Program-made: the position numbers and the translations under genes
Shown here: positions 46,741-56,063 of the stretch, in pieces
Layout: the number at the start of each line of letters is the position of its first letter
Position numbering within the stretch: the stretch's first letter is position 1
Notes under the pieces: generated by a model
Database searches by the model: none
What the model saw: the letters and a program-made list of their open reading frames with translations, nothing else
Told to the model about the DNA's origin: nothing
Assembly: GCF_003605125.1 (NCBI RefSeq)
Contig: NZ_QPQT01000002.1
Span: 1 to 64,000 of the forward strand
Reading direction: 5' to 3'
Length of the DNA stretch: 64,000 nucleotides
Source of the DNA: Shewanella algidipiscicola
Lineage (GTDB): Bacteria > Pseudomonadota > Gammaproteobacteria > Enterobacterales > Shewanellaceae

Positions 46741-48129
46741 ATGAGAGCTCGGCAGCAGTGCACTGTGACGCTATTGATGCCTTTAGTGAGCATGGGCTTA
46801 GTGTTGAGCCTAAGCAGCACTAAGCTCAGTGCCGATGAGCCAGAGGCCACTAACACAAGGTGCATGGCAGTGGTCACGCCGCAAAGTGCGGCGCTGGGGG
46901 CGATGATTGACGTCAGTAATAGTGCCGAGCTGTCGCATCAGTTAGCACAGGCTGCGCCGGGGAGCCATATTGTGTTGCAATCCGGCACCTATTTAGGGCA
47001 GTTTATTATCGATAAAAGCCTGTCTATAACAGGACGCCCCGGTGCCATTATCGAGGCGCAGCACCAAGGGGCGGCGCTGACGATTAATGCCAGCCATGTC
47101 ACCATTAATGGCCTTACCATTAAGCAATGGGGGGGCGACCTGTACCAAAAAGATGCCGCCATTTTACTGCATGCTGGCAGCGATGATGTCCAGCTGCTGA
47201 ATAACCAATTGAGTGGCCAAGGTTTTGGCATTTATGCCCAGCAACTGCAGCGGTTGACCATTTGCGGCAATCGCATCACGGGTGACAGCCACACCTTTAA
47301 GTTAGATCGCGGCGATGGCGTCCATCTGCAGCGAGTGGATGGCGCCTTGATCAGCGCCAATCAGATCCAGCAAGTCAGAGATGGTATCTATTTAGAGTCG
47401 GGTAAGGGCAGCCAAGTGTATGGCAATCACATGAGTGACATGCAATATGGCATTCATTACATGTATACCCAGCAAGATAGCGCCATGGACAATCAGGCCT
47501 GTCGTGTCGATGGTGGCTATGCGTTAATGAACTCCACCGATATTCATCTTGCCCATAATCAAGTCACCCATGCTAAAGAGTTTGGCGTATTGCTTAATAT
47601 GACCAATGGCGCCTTGGTTGAGGCTAATCGAATGGCTAATATCAGCGCGCCTGATGCGATCAAAGGCGATCTGTTTTCCGAAGGTAAGGGCATTTTTATC
47701 TATGGTGCCCGCGATAACCACATTAAGGATAATCACATTGCCAATAATGATGTTGGTATTGCGATGGCGCTGGGCGGCGAGAGTAATCAAGTGTCCCTCA
47801 ATCGCTTTATCGATAACGGCACCCAAGTGCGTTACGTGGGCGAGCAGAGCGTCGAGTGGAGCGAGCAACAGCGGGGCAATTATTGGAGCGACTATCGTGG
47901 CTGGGATCTTAATGGTGATGGCGTGGGCGACAGTATGCATCTGCCAAACGATCGTCTCGATCGATTATTTTGGCTCTACCCCGAGGCGAGTTTTTTAATG
48001 GCCAGCCCCATAGTGACATTACTTAAGTGGCTCGATAACCAAATACAGGCGGTCGACGCCAGTGGTGTTATCGACCGTTACCCTTTGATGGAAAATAGCG
48101 CGGCGGCGCACACGAGGGGCGCATTATGA
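46741..48129 (+). CDS. nosD: NosD-like periplasmic copper-delivery protein
   Basis: 462 residues: signal peptide (LLMPLVSMGLVLSL...LSA), then a right-handed parallel beta-helix made of about ten repeats with ITGN/NNQLSGQGFGIYAQ-like steps (carbohydrate-binding/CASH domain), ending GNYWSDYRGWDLNGDGVGDS, which is typical of NosD. NosD works with NosF and NosY in copper-site assembly of NosZ. The ribosome-binding site is weak, but translation may be coupled to nosL, 15 bases upstream. It overlaps nosF by 4 bases. Confidence 0.88.
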   Translation: MRARQQCTVTLLMPLVSMGLVLSLSSTKLSADEPEATNTRCMAVVTPQSAALGAMIDVSNSAELSHQLAQAAPGSHIVLQSGTYLGQFIIDKSLSITGRPGAIIEAQHQGAALTINASHVTINGLTIKQWGGDLYQKDAAILLHAGSDDVQLLNNQLSGQGFGIYAQQLQRLTICGNRITGDSHTFKLDRGDGVHLQRVDGALISANQIQQVRDGIYLESGKGSQVYGNHMSDMQYGIHYMYTQQDSAMDNQACRVDGGYALMNSTDIHLAHNQVTHAKEFGVLLNMTNGALVEANRMANISAPDAIKGDLFSEGKGIFIYGARDNHIKDNHIANNDVGIAMALGGESNQVSLNRFIDNGTQVRYVGEQSVEWSEQQRGNYWSDYRGWDLNGDGVGDSMHLPNDRLDRLFWLYPEASFLMASPIVTLLKWLDNQIQAVDASGVIDRYPLMENSAAAHTRGAL

Positions 48130-49073
48130 GTGTCAATAACTTAGCGGTACAACTTGAAGGCGTTGGGCATCAATTTGCCGAATTGCGCGCCCTTAATCAG
48201 ATTAATCTCAGTTTGCCCAGGGGGATGACGATGGCGCTACTGGGTCATAACGGCGCGGGTAAGTCGACCTTAATTAAGGTGATATTAGGCTTATTGACTC
48301 CTGACTCTGGTCGAGTCGACGTGTTAGGGCAGAGGTTAACGTCAGGGAAGAAACCTAGCAACGTAGGGTATTTACCTGAAAATATTCATTTTTATGACAA
48401 GTTGACCGGGGCGGAAATCTTACGTTATTTCGCCGCACTTAAAGGGGAGAGTCATCAGCGAGTCGCACAGTTGATTGAGGAGTTTGGCTTAGGCTATGCC
48501 CAGCATAAATTGGTTAAAGGTTACTCTAAGGGGATGAAGCAGCGGCTTGGCTTTGCGCAGGCGATTTTAGCCTCACCGCAGTTATTGCTACTCGATGAGC
48601 CGACGGTGGGCTTAGATCCTCAGGCATCGAGCTTTCTCTACCAAAAAGTGGCCCAATTAAAGCGTCAAGGTTGCGCGGTGATCATCTGTACCCATGAGCT
48701 TAATTTAGTGGAGTCGCAGCTGGATGTGGCGATGATGTTAGGGCGCGGTCAATGCTTGGCTTATGGCACGTTTGCCGAGCTAGCAAAGGCAAGCCCATTG
48801 CAGGTTAAGATAGCGCTTGATGGGTTAGCGGCGTTACTGGTCACGCACCCCTATCTACAGGCGTTTTATCGCCAAGGTGCGCTGCACTGCGCCCAGTCTG
48901 AGCAGCCAGCGCTAGTGCGTTACTTAACCACAAAATGCCAGCGTTTTGATTTCACCTTGCATTTGCCTGGGCTCGCCGAGATTTATCATCACAACATGGC
49001 GCAGATGCAGCACTGCTCAGAGCAAGGTTTAGGTTTCGTTACCGAGCCCGTATTGCAACCTATGGGAGTATAA
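48126..49073 (+). CDS. nosF: NosF-like ABC transporter ATPase
   Basis: 315 residues. ABC ATPase with Walker A GHNGAGKS (Lys46), signature YSKGMKQRLG, Walker B LLLLDEP and a His in the switch (CTHE). The C-terminal 90 residues beyond the core are as in NosF. It drives the NosDFY complex that loads copper and is directly followed by the permease; stop and start touch. Confidence 0.9.
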   Translation: MSVNNLAVQLEGVGHQFAELRALNQINLSLPRGMTMALLGHNGAGKSTLIKVILGLLTPDSGRVDVLGQRLTSGKKPSNVGYLPENIHFYDKLTGAEILRYFAALKGESHQRVAQLIEEFGLGYAQHKLVKGYSKGMKQRLGFAQAILASPQLLLLDEPTVGLDPQASSFLYQKVAQLKRQGCAVIICTHELNLVESQLDVAMMLGRGQCLAYGTFAELAKASPLQVKIALDGLAALLVTHPYLQAFYRQGALHCAQSEQPALVRYLTTKCQRFDFTLHLPGLAEIYHHNMAQMQHCSEQGLGFVTEPVLQPMGV

Positions 49074-49925
49074 ATGATGTCGACAATCGGTGGGGCGATC
49101 TGGCGTCAGCCTATGATGATCATCGCCGCAAAAGAGCTCAAAGACAGCTTGCGTAACCGTTGGGTGGCGGTGATTTTTGGCTTGTTTTTTCTGCTGGCCT
49201 TCAGTGTCACCTTTGCTGGCAGCGCAGTGTCAGGTACCTTGGCCTTCCCGTCGCTGGTGAGTGTCATTGCCAGTTTATCTACCATAGCTGTGGCGATCAT
49301 ACCTTTGGCGGCCATCTTGCTTTGCTACGATGCGTTTGTCGGTGAAGAGGAGTCGGGAACCATGCTGTTACTGCTCAGCTATCCACTGACTAAAATGGAT
49401 ATTTTCTTAGGGAAATTGTTGGCCCATAGCGGTATTATGCTGGCCGCTATCGTGAGCAGTTTTACCCTGAGCGCGACCATTTTACTCTGTTTTGGTCAAG
49501 GGTATCAGTGGCAACAAACCTTGTGGGTGTTTGGCCAATTCATTGCCAGCAGCGGGTTATTGGCCCTGACGTTTATTTTGCTAAGCTATGTGGTCAGTCT
49601 GCGCGCCACAGAAAAGGCCAAGGCGGTTGGCACACTATTGTCGCTGTGGTTCGCCCTAGTGTTAATTTACGATTTACTCTTGTTGGCGCTGCTGGTGGCC
49701 GATTTAGGGCATCGAGTACAATGGCTAGTGCAGCTGTTAATGGCCTTAAACCCGACCGATATTTATCGTGCTATCAATCAGCTTGCCACCCATGCTCCTA
49801 TGGGCAGCTTACCTTTATTGAGCCAATTTCAGGGGGGCGCGTTGTGGCTATATGGACTGATGTTGTTGTGGGTAGCGCTATTAGCTTGGCTGACCCTGCG
49901 TACCTTTATGCGTAAGGCGATTTAG
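49074..49925 (+). CDS. nosY: NosY-like ABC-2 permease
   Basis: 283 residues, six membrane helices of the ABC-2 type, beginning AAKELKDSLRNRWVAVIFGLFF, the NosY start, and containing DAFVGEEESGTMLLLLSYP near residue 85. The NosF2DY2 assembly hands copper to a periplasmic partner in Pseudomonas. The gene ends the transcription unit: a 237-base gap without a gene (49926-50162) follows before the regulator. Confidence 0.89.
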   Translation: MMSTIGGAIWRQPMMIIAAKELKDSLRNRWVAVIFGLFFLLAFSVTFAGSAVSGTLAFPSLVSVIASLSTIAVAIIPLAAILLCYDAFVGEEESGTMLLLLSYPLTKMDIFLGKLLAHSGIMLAAIVSSFTLSATILLCFGQGYQWQQTLWVFGQFIASSGLLALTFILLSYVVSLRATEKAKAVGTLLSLWFALVLIYDLLLLALLVADLGHRVQWLVQLLMALNPTDIYRAINQLATHAPMGSLPLLSQFQGGALWLYGLMLLWVALLAWLTLRTFMRKAI

Positions 49926-50162
49926 ATTATTGGGCGAAAGACTTGATATTCAATTTTAAACCCATCAGACTCTCGCAACACTAAGCCTTGGTGGTGTGAT
50001 AAGCAGGCATTAGCCTAGGATACCAATTTTTACAGAAATTTGTATTTTGTGTTAAAAGAAGTGAGCAATTTATCACAGTAAACCAGTCAGGCTTTGACTA
50101 AAATCTCAATGATAATAATAAGATTTTCCTAATTTTGCTATTTGGAATGATAGAGGTGCTAG

Positions 50163-51446
50163 GTGGTGAAAGTTACTCCATATTTGGAGTTCGATGGCGA
50201 AGCGCAACAATTATATGATCGTGCCACGGCGAGCACGATCCATTTGACGTTTTCTGAGTCGGCGATTTTGGCGCATTTACTGTCGGTCCCTGATGCGATA
50301 TGCGACAAGGATCTGCTGCTGCAGGTGGGTTGGCCTGACCGAGTGGTCGCGGCAACCTCATTGACACAATGCGTCAGTACGCTGCGTAAGAAACTCGAAC
50401 CCTTTCCTGAAATTCAATTAAAAACCGTGGCCAGACGCGGTTATCAGCTGCATGTGTCGGCTAAATCCCACGTTACCATGTTGGCGGTTAACGATGCTGA
50501 GTCCATTAAGCATGCGCTAATCGATGTCTCTTTAATGGTGAAAGTGGGCGGCATTATGGTGCTATTAGCCCTCATTGCGACCCTATGGTACAACAGCGAT
50601 TATCATCAAGTGGTCAAGCAGGCTGGGCATTGGCGCGCCGACAAAACCCTCGATATTAATCTTGGTGGCAAAACCAGTTCGTTAACTCTGATCTATCCCA
50701 ATGGCGAAACCCAGCTGCATCCGTCGATGTGGCAAAAACATATCGCGCCAGAGACTAATCATATCGATGCCATGCAAGACTTTAAGGGATTTGCTTTGAC
50801 CGACGGCAACCACTATTCCTTAGCGATTTGCCCACCCGATGAACAGGGCCATTGCATGGGTGACCATCTGATCAACTTAACCGCCACAGGGCAAGTGCCT
50901 GCCGGCCTCAATATGGTTAAGTTTAATGAACTTAGCGAAATGATGGAAAATCGTATTCGCTACAATCGCATCTTAATCCCTTCGGGCGATGCAGATGGTG
51001 ATGAATTGGTGGAGCATCATTATCACGGCGATATCTATTTTCCGGTGGCTAATGAGTTATTAGTGCGCGCGGATATGAGCATCTCTATGGTCTATGACCA
51101 GCCGTTGAGTGGCAAATTTTACTCCAGCGCCTGCATTACCGATCAAGATTGTTTAACGACCCCGATTAAGTATCAAGTGCGCGGCGTGTTTGAGCAGTAT
51201 CGTCAGCACATTGGCGAGCTCGAGGTGGATGTGTTTCATGTGAAGGTGCTGCAAAAAGATTTGATAAAGCCTGAGGTGGTGAGCCCCTCTGCGATGCATT
51301 TTTACCGCGAGATCCGCAAACACAATATTCGTGACGAAGAGCTGTTTTATTATCGGATCTATAATGATCAAGGTTCAGCCGTGTGGGTGGTGCCGCTATT
51401 AGGCAACTTAGTCACCTGGACCAAATATGAGAAAGTTTCGCTGTAG
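50163..51446 (+). CDS. ToxR-like membrane transcriptional regulator
   Basis: 427 residues from GTG at 50163 (a second GTG follows). An N-terminal winged-helix of the OmpR/ToxR type (ATSLTQCVSTLRKKL, TVARRGYQL, about residues 20-105), one membrane helix (VGGIMVLLALIATLWYN, about 128-146), and a large periplasmic domain with two cysteine pairs (ICPPDEQGHC, ACITDQDC). This is the CadC/ToxR plan of a one-protein sensor. It follows the sir-nos genes on the same strand after 237 bases and may control them, for instance by sensing a redox or sulfur signal through its periplasmic cysteines. Target and signal are inferred. Confidence 0.78.
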   Translation: MVKVTPYLEFDGEAQQLYDRATASTIHLTFSESAILAHLLSVPDAICDKDLLLQVGWPDRVVAATSLTQCVSTLRKKLEPFPEIQLKTVARRGYQLHVSAKSHVTMLAVNDAESIKHALIDVSLMVKVGGIMVLLALIATLWYNSDYHQVVKQAGHWRADKTLDINLGGKTSSLTLIYPNGETQLHPSMWQKHIAPETNHIDAMQDFKGFALTDGNHYSLAICPPDEQGHCMGDHLINLTATGQVPAGLNMVKFNELSEMMENRIRYNRILIPSGDADGDELVEHHYHGDIYFPVANELLVRADMSISMVYDQPLSGKFYSSACITDQDCLTTPIKYQVRGVFEQYRQHIGELEVDVFHVKVLQKDLIKPEVVSPSAMHFYREIRKHNIRDEELFYYRIYNDQGSAVWVVPLLGNLVTWTKYEKVSL

Positions 51447-51495
51447 TGAGGTGTGGCTGCAAAAGGTGATGGATAACTCGCTCAGCGACAAAAAA

Positions 51496-51553
51496 GGGCG
51501 CTACCGATGGCTGTGGATGTAACTCCAACACTTACCGCAGATAGCGCCATTTT
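51496..51553. terminator. Terminator between the regulator and fre
   Basis: GGCGCTA pairs with TAGCGCC across a long loop, flanked by AAAAAA on the left and ATTTTTA on the right, so it can act on both strands between the convergent genes. Confidence 0.65.
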
Positions 51554-51592
51554 TATATTATGAATAAGCCATTAAAAATTGAGTGGGGTTAA

Positions 51593-52291
51593 TCACTTAA
51601 TAAAGGCGAATGCATCGCCGTACAGGTGATCTTCGTCGACACCTATGTCACGGAACACTTCGCGCGCCGCACCCACCATATCAAACCGTCCTGCAATGTA
51701 GATGTCGTAGCCGCTGAGGCTGATAAAATCTTGTTTGATCTGCTCTAGCAAGTTGGCTTGCTTACCCTGCCAGTTGGCTGGTGCTCGTTCAACTACGGGC
51801 ACAAAATGCAGCCAAGGGTGAGCCTGATGCCACTGGCGCGCGATGGTTTCAAAGTACATGGCGTCTTGATCGCGGCAGCCCCAATAGAGCATGGTTTCAA
51901 CCGTTTGCCCCAAGGCGATCTGCTGCTCGACAATGCTCTTTATATACGAAAAGCCAGTGCCACCAGCAATCAGAAGGCGTGGACGAGTACTCTCGCTACG
52001 CAGGTGAGCGTTGCCACCCGGGGCTTCGATATCGATGTATTCGCTGTTTTGTAGTTTTTCGACCACTTGCATCGGGTAGCTTTCGCTGACCGCGGCGCCA
52101 ATGTGCAGCTCTATGTTTTTCGCGCCAGGGGCTGATGCTATCGAGAAGGGGCGTTTATCTTGCTCACCCATGACCACACAAAGATATTGACCAGCATTAA
52201 AGTCAAATTCGGTTTCAGGGGTCAATGTGACTTGATAGACGGCATCATTAAAGGCGGTGACGTTTTCTACTTTACAGCGAATGGTGTTCAT
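51593..52291 (-). CDS. fre: NAD(P)H-flavin reductase
   Basis: 232 residues: FAD-like barrel domain with RPFSIASAP (the R-x-x-S flavin contact) and an NAD-binding domain (LLIAGGTGFSYIKSI). Fre reduces free FMN or riboflavin and in E. coli helps ubiquinone synthesis genes indirectly by giving UbiX/UbiD their flavin. It lies directly after ubiD on the same strand, a conserved pair, but with a strong terminator between them (52397-52427), so it probably has its own promoter. Confidence 0.94.
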   Translation of the reverse strand: MNTIRCKVENVTAFNDAVYQVTLTPETEFDFNAGQYLCVVMGEQDKRPFSIASAPGAKNIELHIGAAVSESYPMQVVEKLQNSEYIDIEAPGGNAHLRSESTRPRLLIAGGTGFSYIKSIVEQQIALGQTVETMLYWGCRDQDAMYFETIARQWHQAHPWLHFVPVVERAPANWQGKQANLLEQIKQDFISLSGYDIYIAGRFDMVGAAREVFRDIGVDEDHLYGDAFAFIK

Positions 52292-52396
52292 TTTGTTTCC
52301 TTCTAGACCTCTCTATGGAGGTTTCTATCTCCTTCGAATAGTCGCTATCCAAGTTAACTATGCAATGGGTTAGAGTTTTCAGTTAATGTTGTGCAC

Positions 52397-52427
52397 TGTA
52401 AAGCGGCCTAGGCTAGGCCGCTTTACA
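52397..52427 (-). terminator. Terminator of ubiD
   Basis: A perfect 14-bp stem TGTAAAGCGGCCTA / TAGGCCGCTTTACA with a 3-base loop just past the ubiD stop. Confidence 0.75.
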
Positions 52428-52433
52428 GCTCAA

Positions 52434-53915
52434 TTATAGGGTCGGTGCATCATCGATGCCCAATTCATCCCAAATCTTATCGACTCTCTGTTTGACCGCT
52501 TCATCCATGACAATGGGGGTGCCCCATTCGCGATCGGTTTCGCCCGGCCACTTGTTGGTTGCATCCATGCCCATTTTCGAGCCTAGGCCCGCCACCGGAG
52601 AGGCAAAGTCGAGATAGTCGATAGGGGTATTATCTATCATCACAGTATCGCGTTTAGGATCCATACGAGTGGTAATGGCCCATATGACATCGTTCCAATC
52701 GCGACAATTAACATCGTCATCGACCACCACAATAAATTTGGTATACATAAATTGACGCAAGAAAGACCAAGCGCCCATCATCACCCGCTTAGCATGACCC
52801 GGATATTGCTTACGAATGGAGATCACTGCCATGCGATAAGAACACCCTTCAGGTGGCAAGTAAAAGTCGATGATCTCAGGATATTGTTTACGCAAAATAG
52901 GCACAAAGACTTCATTCAGTGCGACCCCAAGCATAGCGGGCTCATCGGGTGGCCTGCCGGTATAGGTGCTATGGTAGATAGCGTCTTTTCTGTGGCTGAT
53001 GTGAGTGACGGTAAATACCGGAAACTCATCGGTTTCGTTGTAATAACCAGTGTGATCGCCATAGGGGCCTTCTTCGGCCATCTCGTCTGGGTCTATGTAC
53101 CCCTCTAAGATAATTTCGCTGGTCGCCGGCACTTCAAGATCGCAACTAATGGCCTTACAGACTTCGGTGCGCTCACCACGTAATAACCCAGCAAAGGCGT
53201 ATTCGCTCATGGAGTCAGGTACGGGCGTTACCGCCCCTAAAATGGTCACAGGATCGCTGCCAAGCGCCACCACAACCGGGTAACGTTCGCCCGGGTGCTG
53301 CTGCTTAAAGTCTTTAAAGTCGAGAGCGCCACCGCGATGGTCGAGCCAGCGCATGATAAGCTTATTTTTACCCAGTAACTGTTGGCGATAGATCCCCAAA
53401 TTTTGCCGTTTTTGGCGCGGCCCTTTGGTGATGGTGAGACCCCAAGTGACCAGCGGCGCGACATCGCCAGGCCAGCAGTGCTGGATGGGCAGTTGAGTTA
53501 AATCGACATCATCACCAGTTAACACCACCTCTTGGCAGGGTGGGTTGCGTACGGTTTTAGGCGGCATGTTGAGTGCCTGCTTGAACATGGGGATCTTGGC
53601 TATCGCATCTTTAAAGCCGCGCGGCGGTTCAGGCTCTTTTAAAAAGGCGAGCAATTCACCCACATCACGCAGTGCTAATGGGTCTTCTTTACCTAGTGCC
53701 ATGGCCACTCGTTTAGGTGTGCCAAATAAGTTGGCGAGTACCGGCATGGTTTTACCCACAGGATTTTCAAACAGTAATGCCGGGCCTTTAGCGCGTAAGA
53801 CGCGGTCGGCAATTTCTGTCATCTCTAGGTGTGGATCGACAGCATAGCTAATACGTTTAAGTTCACCGTTACGCTCGAGGTGATCGATGAAACTGCGTAA
53901 ATCCTTAAAACTCAT
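52434..53915 (-). CDS. ubiD: 3-octaprenyl-4-hydroxybenzoate decarboxylase UbiD
   Basis: 493 residues, the usual length (E. coli 497). Prenylated-FMN decarboxylase in ubiquinone synthesis. Conserved landmarks: [20 protein letters not shown] start, [19 protein letters not shown], the prFMN/metal region [11 protein letters not shown] containing the catalytic Glu, and [14 protein letters not shown] DDDVNCRDW. Needs prFMN from UbiX, not in this window. Followed by fre. Confidence 0.97.
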   Translation of the reverse strand: MSFKDLRSFIDHLERNGELKRISYAVDPHLEMTEIADRVLRAKGPALLFENPVGKTMPVLANLFGTPKRVAMALGKEDPLALRDVGELLAFLKEPEPPRGFKDAIAKIPMFKQALNMPPKTVRNPPCQEVVLTGDDVDLTQLPIQHCWPGDVAPLVTWGLTITKGPRQKRQNLGIYRQQLLGKNKLIMRWLDHRGGALDFKDFKQQHPGERYPVVVALGSDPVTILGAVTPVPDSMSEYAFAGLLRGERTEVCKAISCDLEVPATSEIILEGYIDPDEMAEEGPYGDHTGYYNETDEFPVFTVTHISHRKDAIYHSTYTGRPPDEPAMLGVALNEVFVPILRKQYPEIIDFYLPPEGCSYRMAVISIRKQYPGHAKRVMMGAWSFLRQFMYTKFIVVVDDDVNCRDWNDVIWAITTRMDPKRDTVMIDNTPIDYLDFASPVAGLGSKMGMDATNKWPGETDREWGTPIVMDEAVKQRVDKIWDELGIDDAPTL

Positions 53916-54081
53916 GTGGAAATACTCGCGCTAAGAATAATGTGATATGGCGCGCACTATACCATTTTTGCTGGCTATTCCCAAATTCGTTAATGGGTCA
54001 TTTTTCAGCAAAATGGCCTGAGTTTGAAGCCTGCATCAATCGGCGTAATATGAGGTGATGTTTTTCTCTGGAGCATAGCAG

Positions 54082-54612
54082 ATGAAACAGATTAAATCGG
54101 CTTATCGATACCCTATTAAAAGGCAGGTTTTGCCTGTCATTGGCCTAAGTTTACTGATGTTATTGCGCGTGACGCCTGTAGCCGCAGGTAATCAAGATGA
54201 TGATCGTTTCAGTTGGCGTAGCAATGTTTGGGTTGAGCCCAGCTGGAGCTCAAGTTGGGGCCATCGCTGGGGGCATGACTACAGGGATCCTTGGCGCTGG
54301 AATATAGGATTTAGCACAGGCTCTGCCTATTGGCGCCCTTACTCTTATCGTCCTTATTACCGCCCTTACTGGCAACAGGCGTGGCGTTATCCTTACCGTT
54401 ATGAGCGGCGCGATGTCGTTAAGCCTGCTACACAGTCGACACCAGTGCGGCCGCCGCTGCAAATCACCACCGGGGTGCAGACCAGCGCTGCGATTAAGAC
54501 TCTACCTGCTAATGCGCGTGTTAGGCAGCACAATGGCGCAACTGTGTATGAATGGCAAGGGGTGTTATATCGCTACGATTGGGCCAGCGATAGCTATCAA
54601 GTCGTGAAATAA
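54082..54612 (+). CDS. Secreted Tyr/Trp/Arg-rich protein of unknown function
   Basis: 176 residues. Signal peptide about 1-36 (VIGLSLLMLLRVTPVAA), then a stretch (40-115) in which Trp, Tyr, Arg, Ser and Pro dominate (YWRPYSYRPYYRPYWQQ and similar), then a short C-terminal domain (GATVYEWQGVLYRYDWASDSYQVV) of a kind found in periplasmic proteins. The aromatic/basic repeat could bind glycans or stack in the envelope. I do not recognise a known function. GGAGCATAGCAG precedes the start; it is monocistronic, divergent from ubiD. Confidence 0.72.
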   Translation: MKQIKSAYRYPIKRQVLPVIGLSLLMLLRVTPVAAGNQDDDRFSWRSNVWVEPSWSSSWGHRWGHDYRDPWRWNIGFSTGSAYWRPYSYRPYYRPYWQQAWRYPYRYERRDVVKPATQSTPVRPPLQITTGVQTSAAIKTLPANARVRQHNGATVYEWQGVLYRYDWASDSYQVVK

Positions 54613-54720
54613 CCCGCGTGGCATTGAGGTAAGTATTGGCTGACTTAAGAGTTGGCATTAAGGTCGCTTGGCATTACAGTAGCCGCATTAAATGGTGAGT
54701 TGACGTAATTGGAGTGTTTG

Positions 54721-55407
54721 ATGAAGTACCAATGGATATTGTTTGATGCCGACGAAACCCTGTTTCATTTTGATGCCTTTCGTGGCTTACAGCTGATGTT
54801 TTCGCGCTTTGGCGTGGATTTTACGCGCACTGATTTCGAGGTGTATCAAACGGTCAATTTGCCGTTATGGGTTGCCTATCAAGACGGTAAGATCAGTGCA
54901 GCGCACCTGCAGATCACCCGTTTTCAGGCATGGGCCGACAAGTTAAAAGTGACCGCCGAGCAGCTTAATAGCGCCTTTTTGACCGCCATGGCTGACATCT
55001 GCACCTTGTTACCTGGGGCAAAAGAGTTGGTCGATGCTCTGCATGGTAAAGTTAACATGGGTATCATCACCAACGGCTTCACCGCGCTGCAGACCATACG
55101 TTTGCAACGTACTGGCTTGCTACATGCGTTCTCGCCAGTGGTAATATCTGAAGAGGTGGGGGTCGCCAAACCCGATGTGGCCATTTTTAATCATGCGCTG
55201 TCGCAGATGAATCATCCGCCAAGGGAGCATGTGTTGATGGTGGGTGACAATCCCCACTCAGACATTCAGGGTGGGCTTAATGCGGGATTCGATACGTGCT
55301 GGTTAAACCACAGTAATCAAGTGCAACCGGAGGGAATAACACCCCATTATCAAGTGGGATCACTGTCTGAGCTACAACGGTTACTGGAGACTGAACCAAC
55401 GCGATAA
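54721..55407 (+). CDS. yjjG: HAD-family pyrimidine 5'-nucleotidase YjjG
   Basis: 228 residues from the ATG at 54721 (GGAG at -9); an ATG at 54709 is upstream of the ribosome-binding site. Opening ILFDADETLFHFD is HAD motif I with the Asp-Ala-Asp, MGIITNGFTALQTIRL is motif II, and AKPDVAIFNHAL / MVGDNPHSDIQGG are motifs III and IV. YjjG removes phosphate from dUMP, dTMP and non-canonical pyrimidine nucleotides. A 375-base non-coding stretch follows, before the tRNA. Confidence 0.9.
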   Translation: MKYQWILFDADETLFHFDAFRGLQLMFSRFGVDFTRTDFEVYQTVNLPLWVAYQDGKISAAHLQITRFQAWADKLKVTAEQLNSAFLTAMADICTLLPGAKELVDALHGKVNMGIITNGFTALQTIRLQRTGLLHAFSPVVISEEVGVAKPDVAIFNHALSQMNHPPREHVLMVGDNPHSDIQGGLNAGFDTCWLNHSNQVQPEGITPHYQVGSLSELQRLLETEPTR

Positions 55408-55782
55408 GCGAGTGAGTTAACTCGCCATCGGCCAATATGGATTCAATTTTAAATAGTGACTGATTAAATTGCGATGAATGCAAGTAGTCACTTAACGCTT
55501 ATTGTTAAAGGGACATTGTTAGTGGGGGGCGGTCTGCCAATAGTGGGTTGCCTTATTGAACATTGTGTCGTCACAGCCTCTTCGGCTTATAGTGCATCGT
55601 TGCAGTGCTAATTATCCTGAAATCAGGGAGCCAGAGGCAAAGGTGAGCGTTTAAATTAACAGCGCAAAGGTGGTTTTTAAGGCGGTTATCATTAAAAATA
55701 ACCTTAATGGGTTATTTGTTAGTCATTCAGTACAATTTAGGCTTTACATTTTTCGGCGGTATCCTTATTATTCTCGGCGTTC

Positions 55783-55873
55783 GGAGAGATGGCAGAGTGG
55801 TCGAATGCACCGGTCTTGAAAACCGGCATGGGTTTATAGCCCATCTAGGGTTCAAATCCCTATCTCTCCGCCA
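55783..55873 (+). tRNA. tRNA-Ser (anticodon UGA)
   Basis: The 7-bp acceptor stem GGAGAGA/TCTCTCC, discriminator G and encoded CCA (55871-55873) bracket a type II tRNA with a long variable arm (CATGGGTTTATAGCCCAT). Anticodon stem CCGGT/ACCGG encloses loop C-T-TGA-A-A with anticodon TGA at 55817-55819, reading UCN codons. TTCAAAT is the T-loop. Followed by a perfect terminator. Confidence 0.97.
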
Positions 55874-55880
55874 CATTAAG

Positions 55881-55912
55881 AAAAAAGGCTTCCAGTAATG
55901 GAAGCCTTTTTT
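55881..55912 (+). terminator. Terminator of tRNA-Ser
   Basis: AAAAAAGGCTTCC agtaat GGAAGCCTTTTTT, a perfect 13-bp stem directly after the tRNA. Confidence 0.92.
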
Positions 55913-55940
55913 CGTTTAATTTAATGTCTTTTTAAAGCTT

Positions 55941-55993
55941 ACTATCTCTATATCATATTAAGAAAAAGGGCTACTCGAAAGAGTGGCCCTTTT
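55941..55993 (+). repeat. Decayed copy of the tRNA-Ser 3' end plus terminator (first)
   Basis: Bases from 55943 read ctatctctatatcatattaag, close to the functional tRNA end ctatctctccgccacattaag. A second hairpin (GGGCTACTC gaaa GAGTGGCCC and TTTT) follows at the same relative place as the true terminator. No intact tRNA precedes it. It looks like a remnant of a tandem tRNA array. Confidence 0.6.
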
Positions 55994-56063
55994 CGTTATG
56001 GTTCCAAGCTGAGGCAGTCGTTACAGTGGTTTTTACACCTTGGGTTCTTCACGTTTAAAACCA

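Noticed and set aside
46231..49925. Nitrous oxide reductase cluster
   Set aside because: Only the copper-handling genes are present; nosZ and nosR are absent and the block is contiguous with sir genes.
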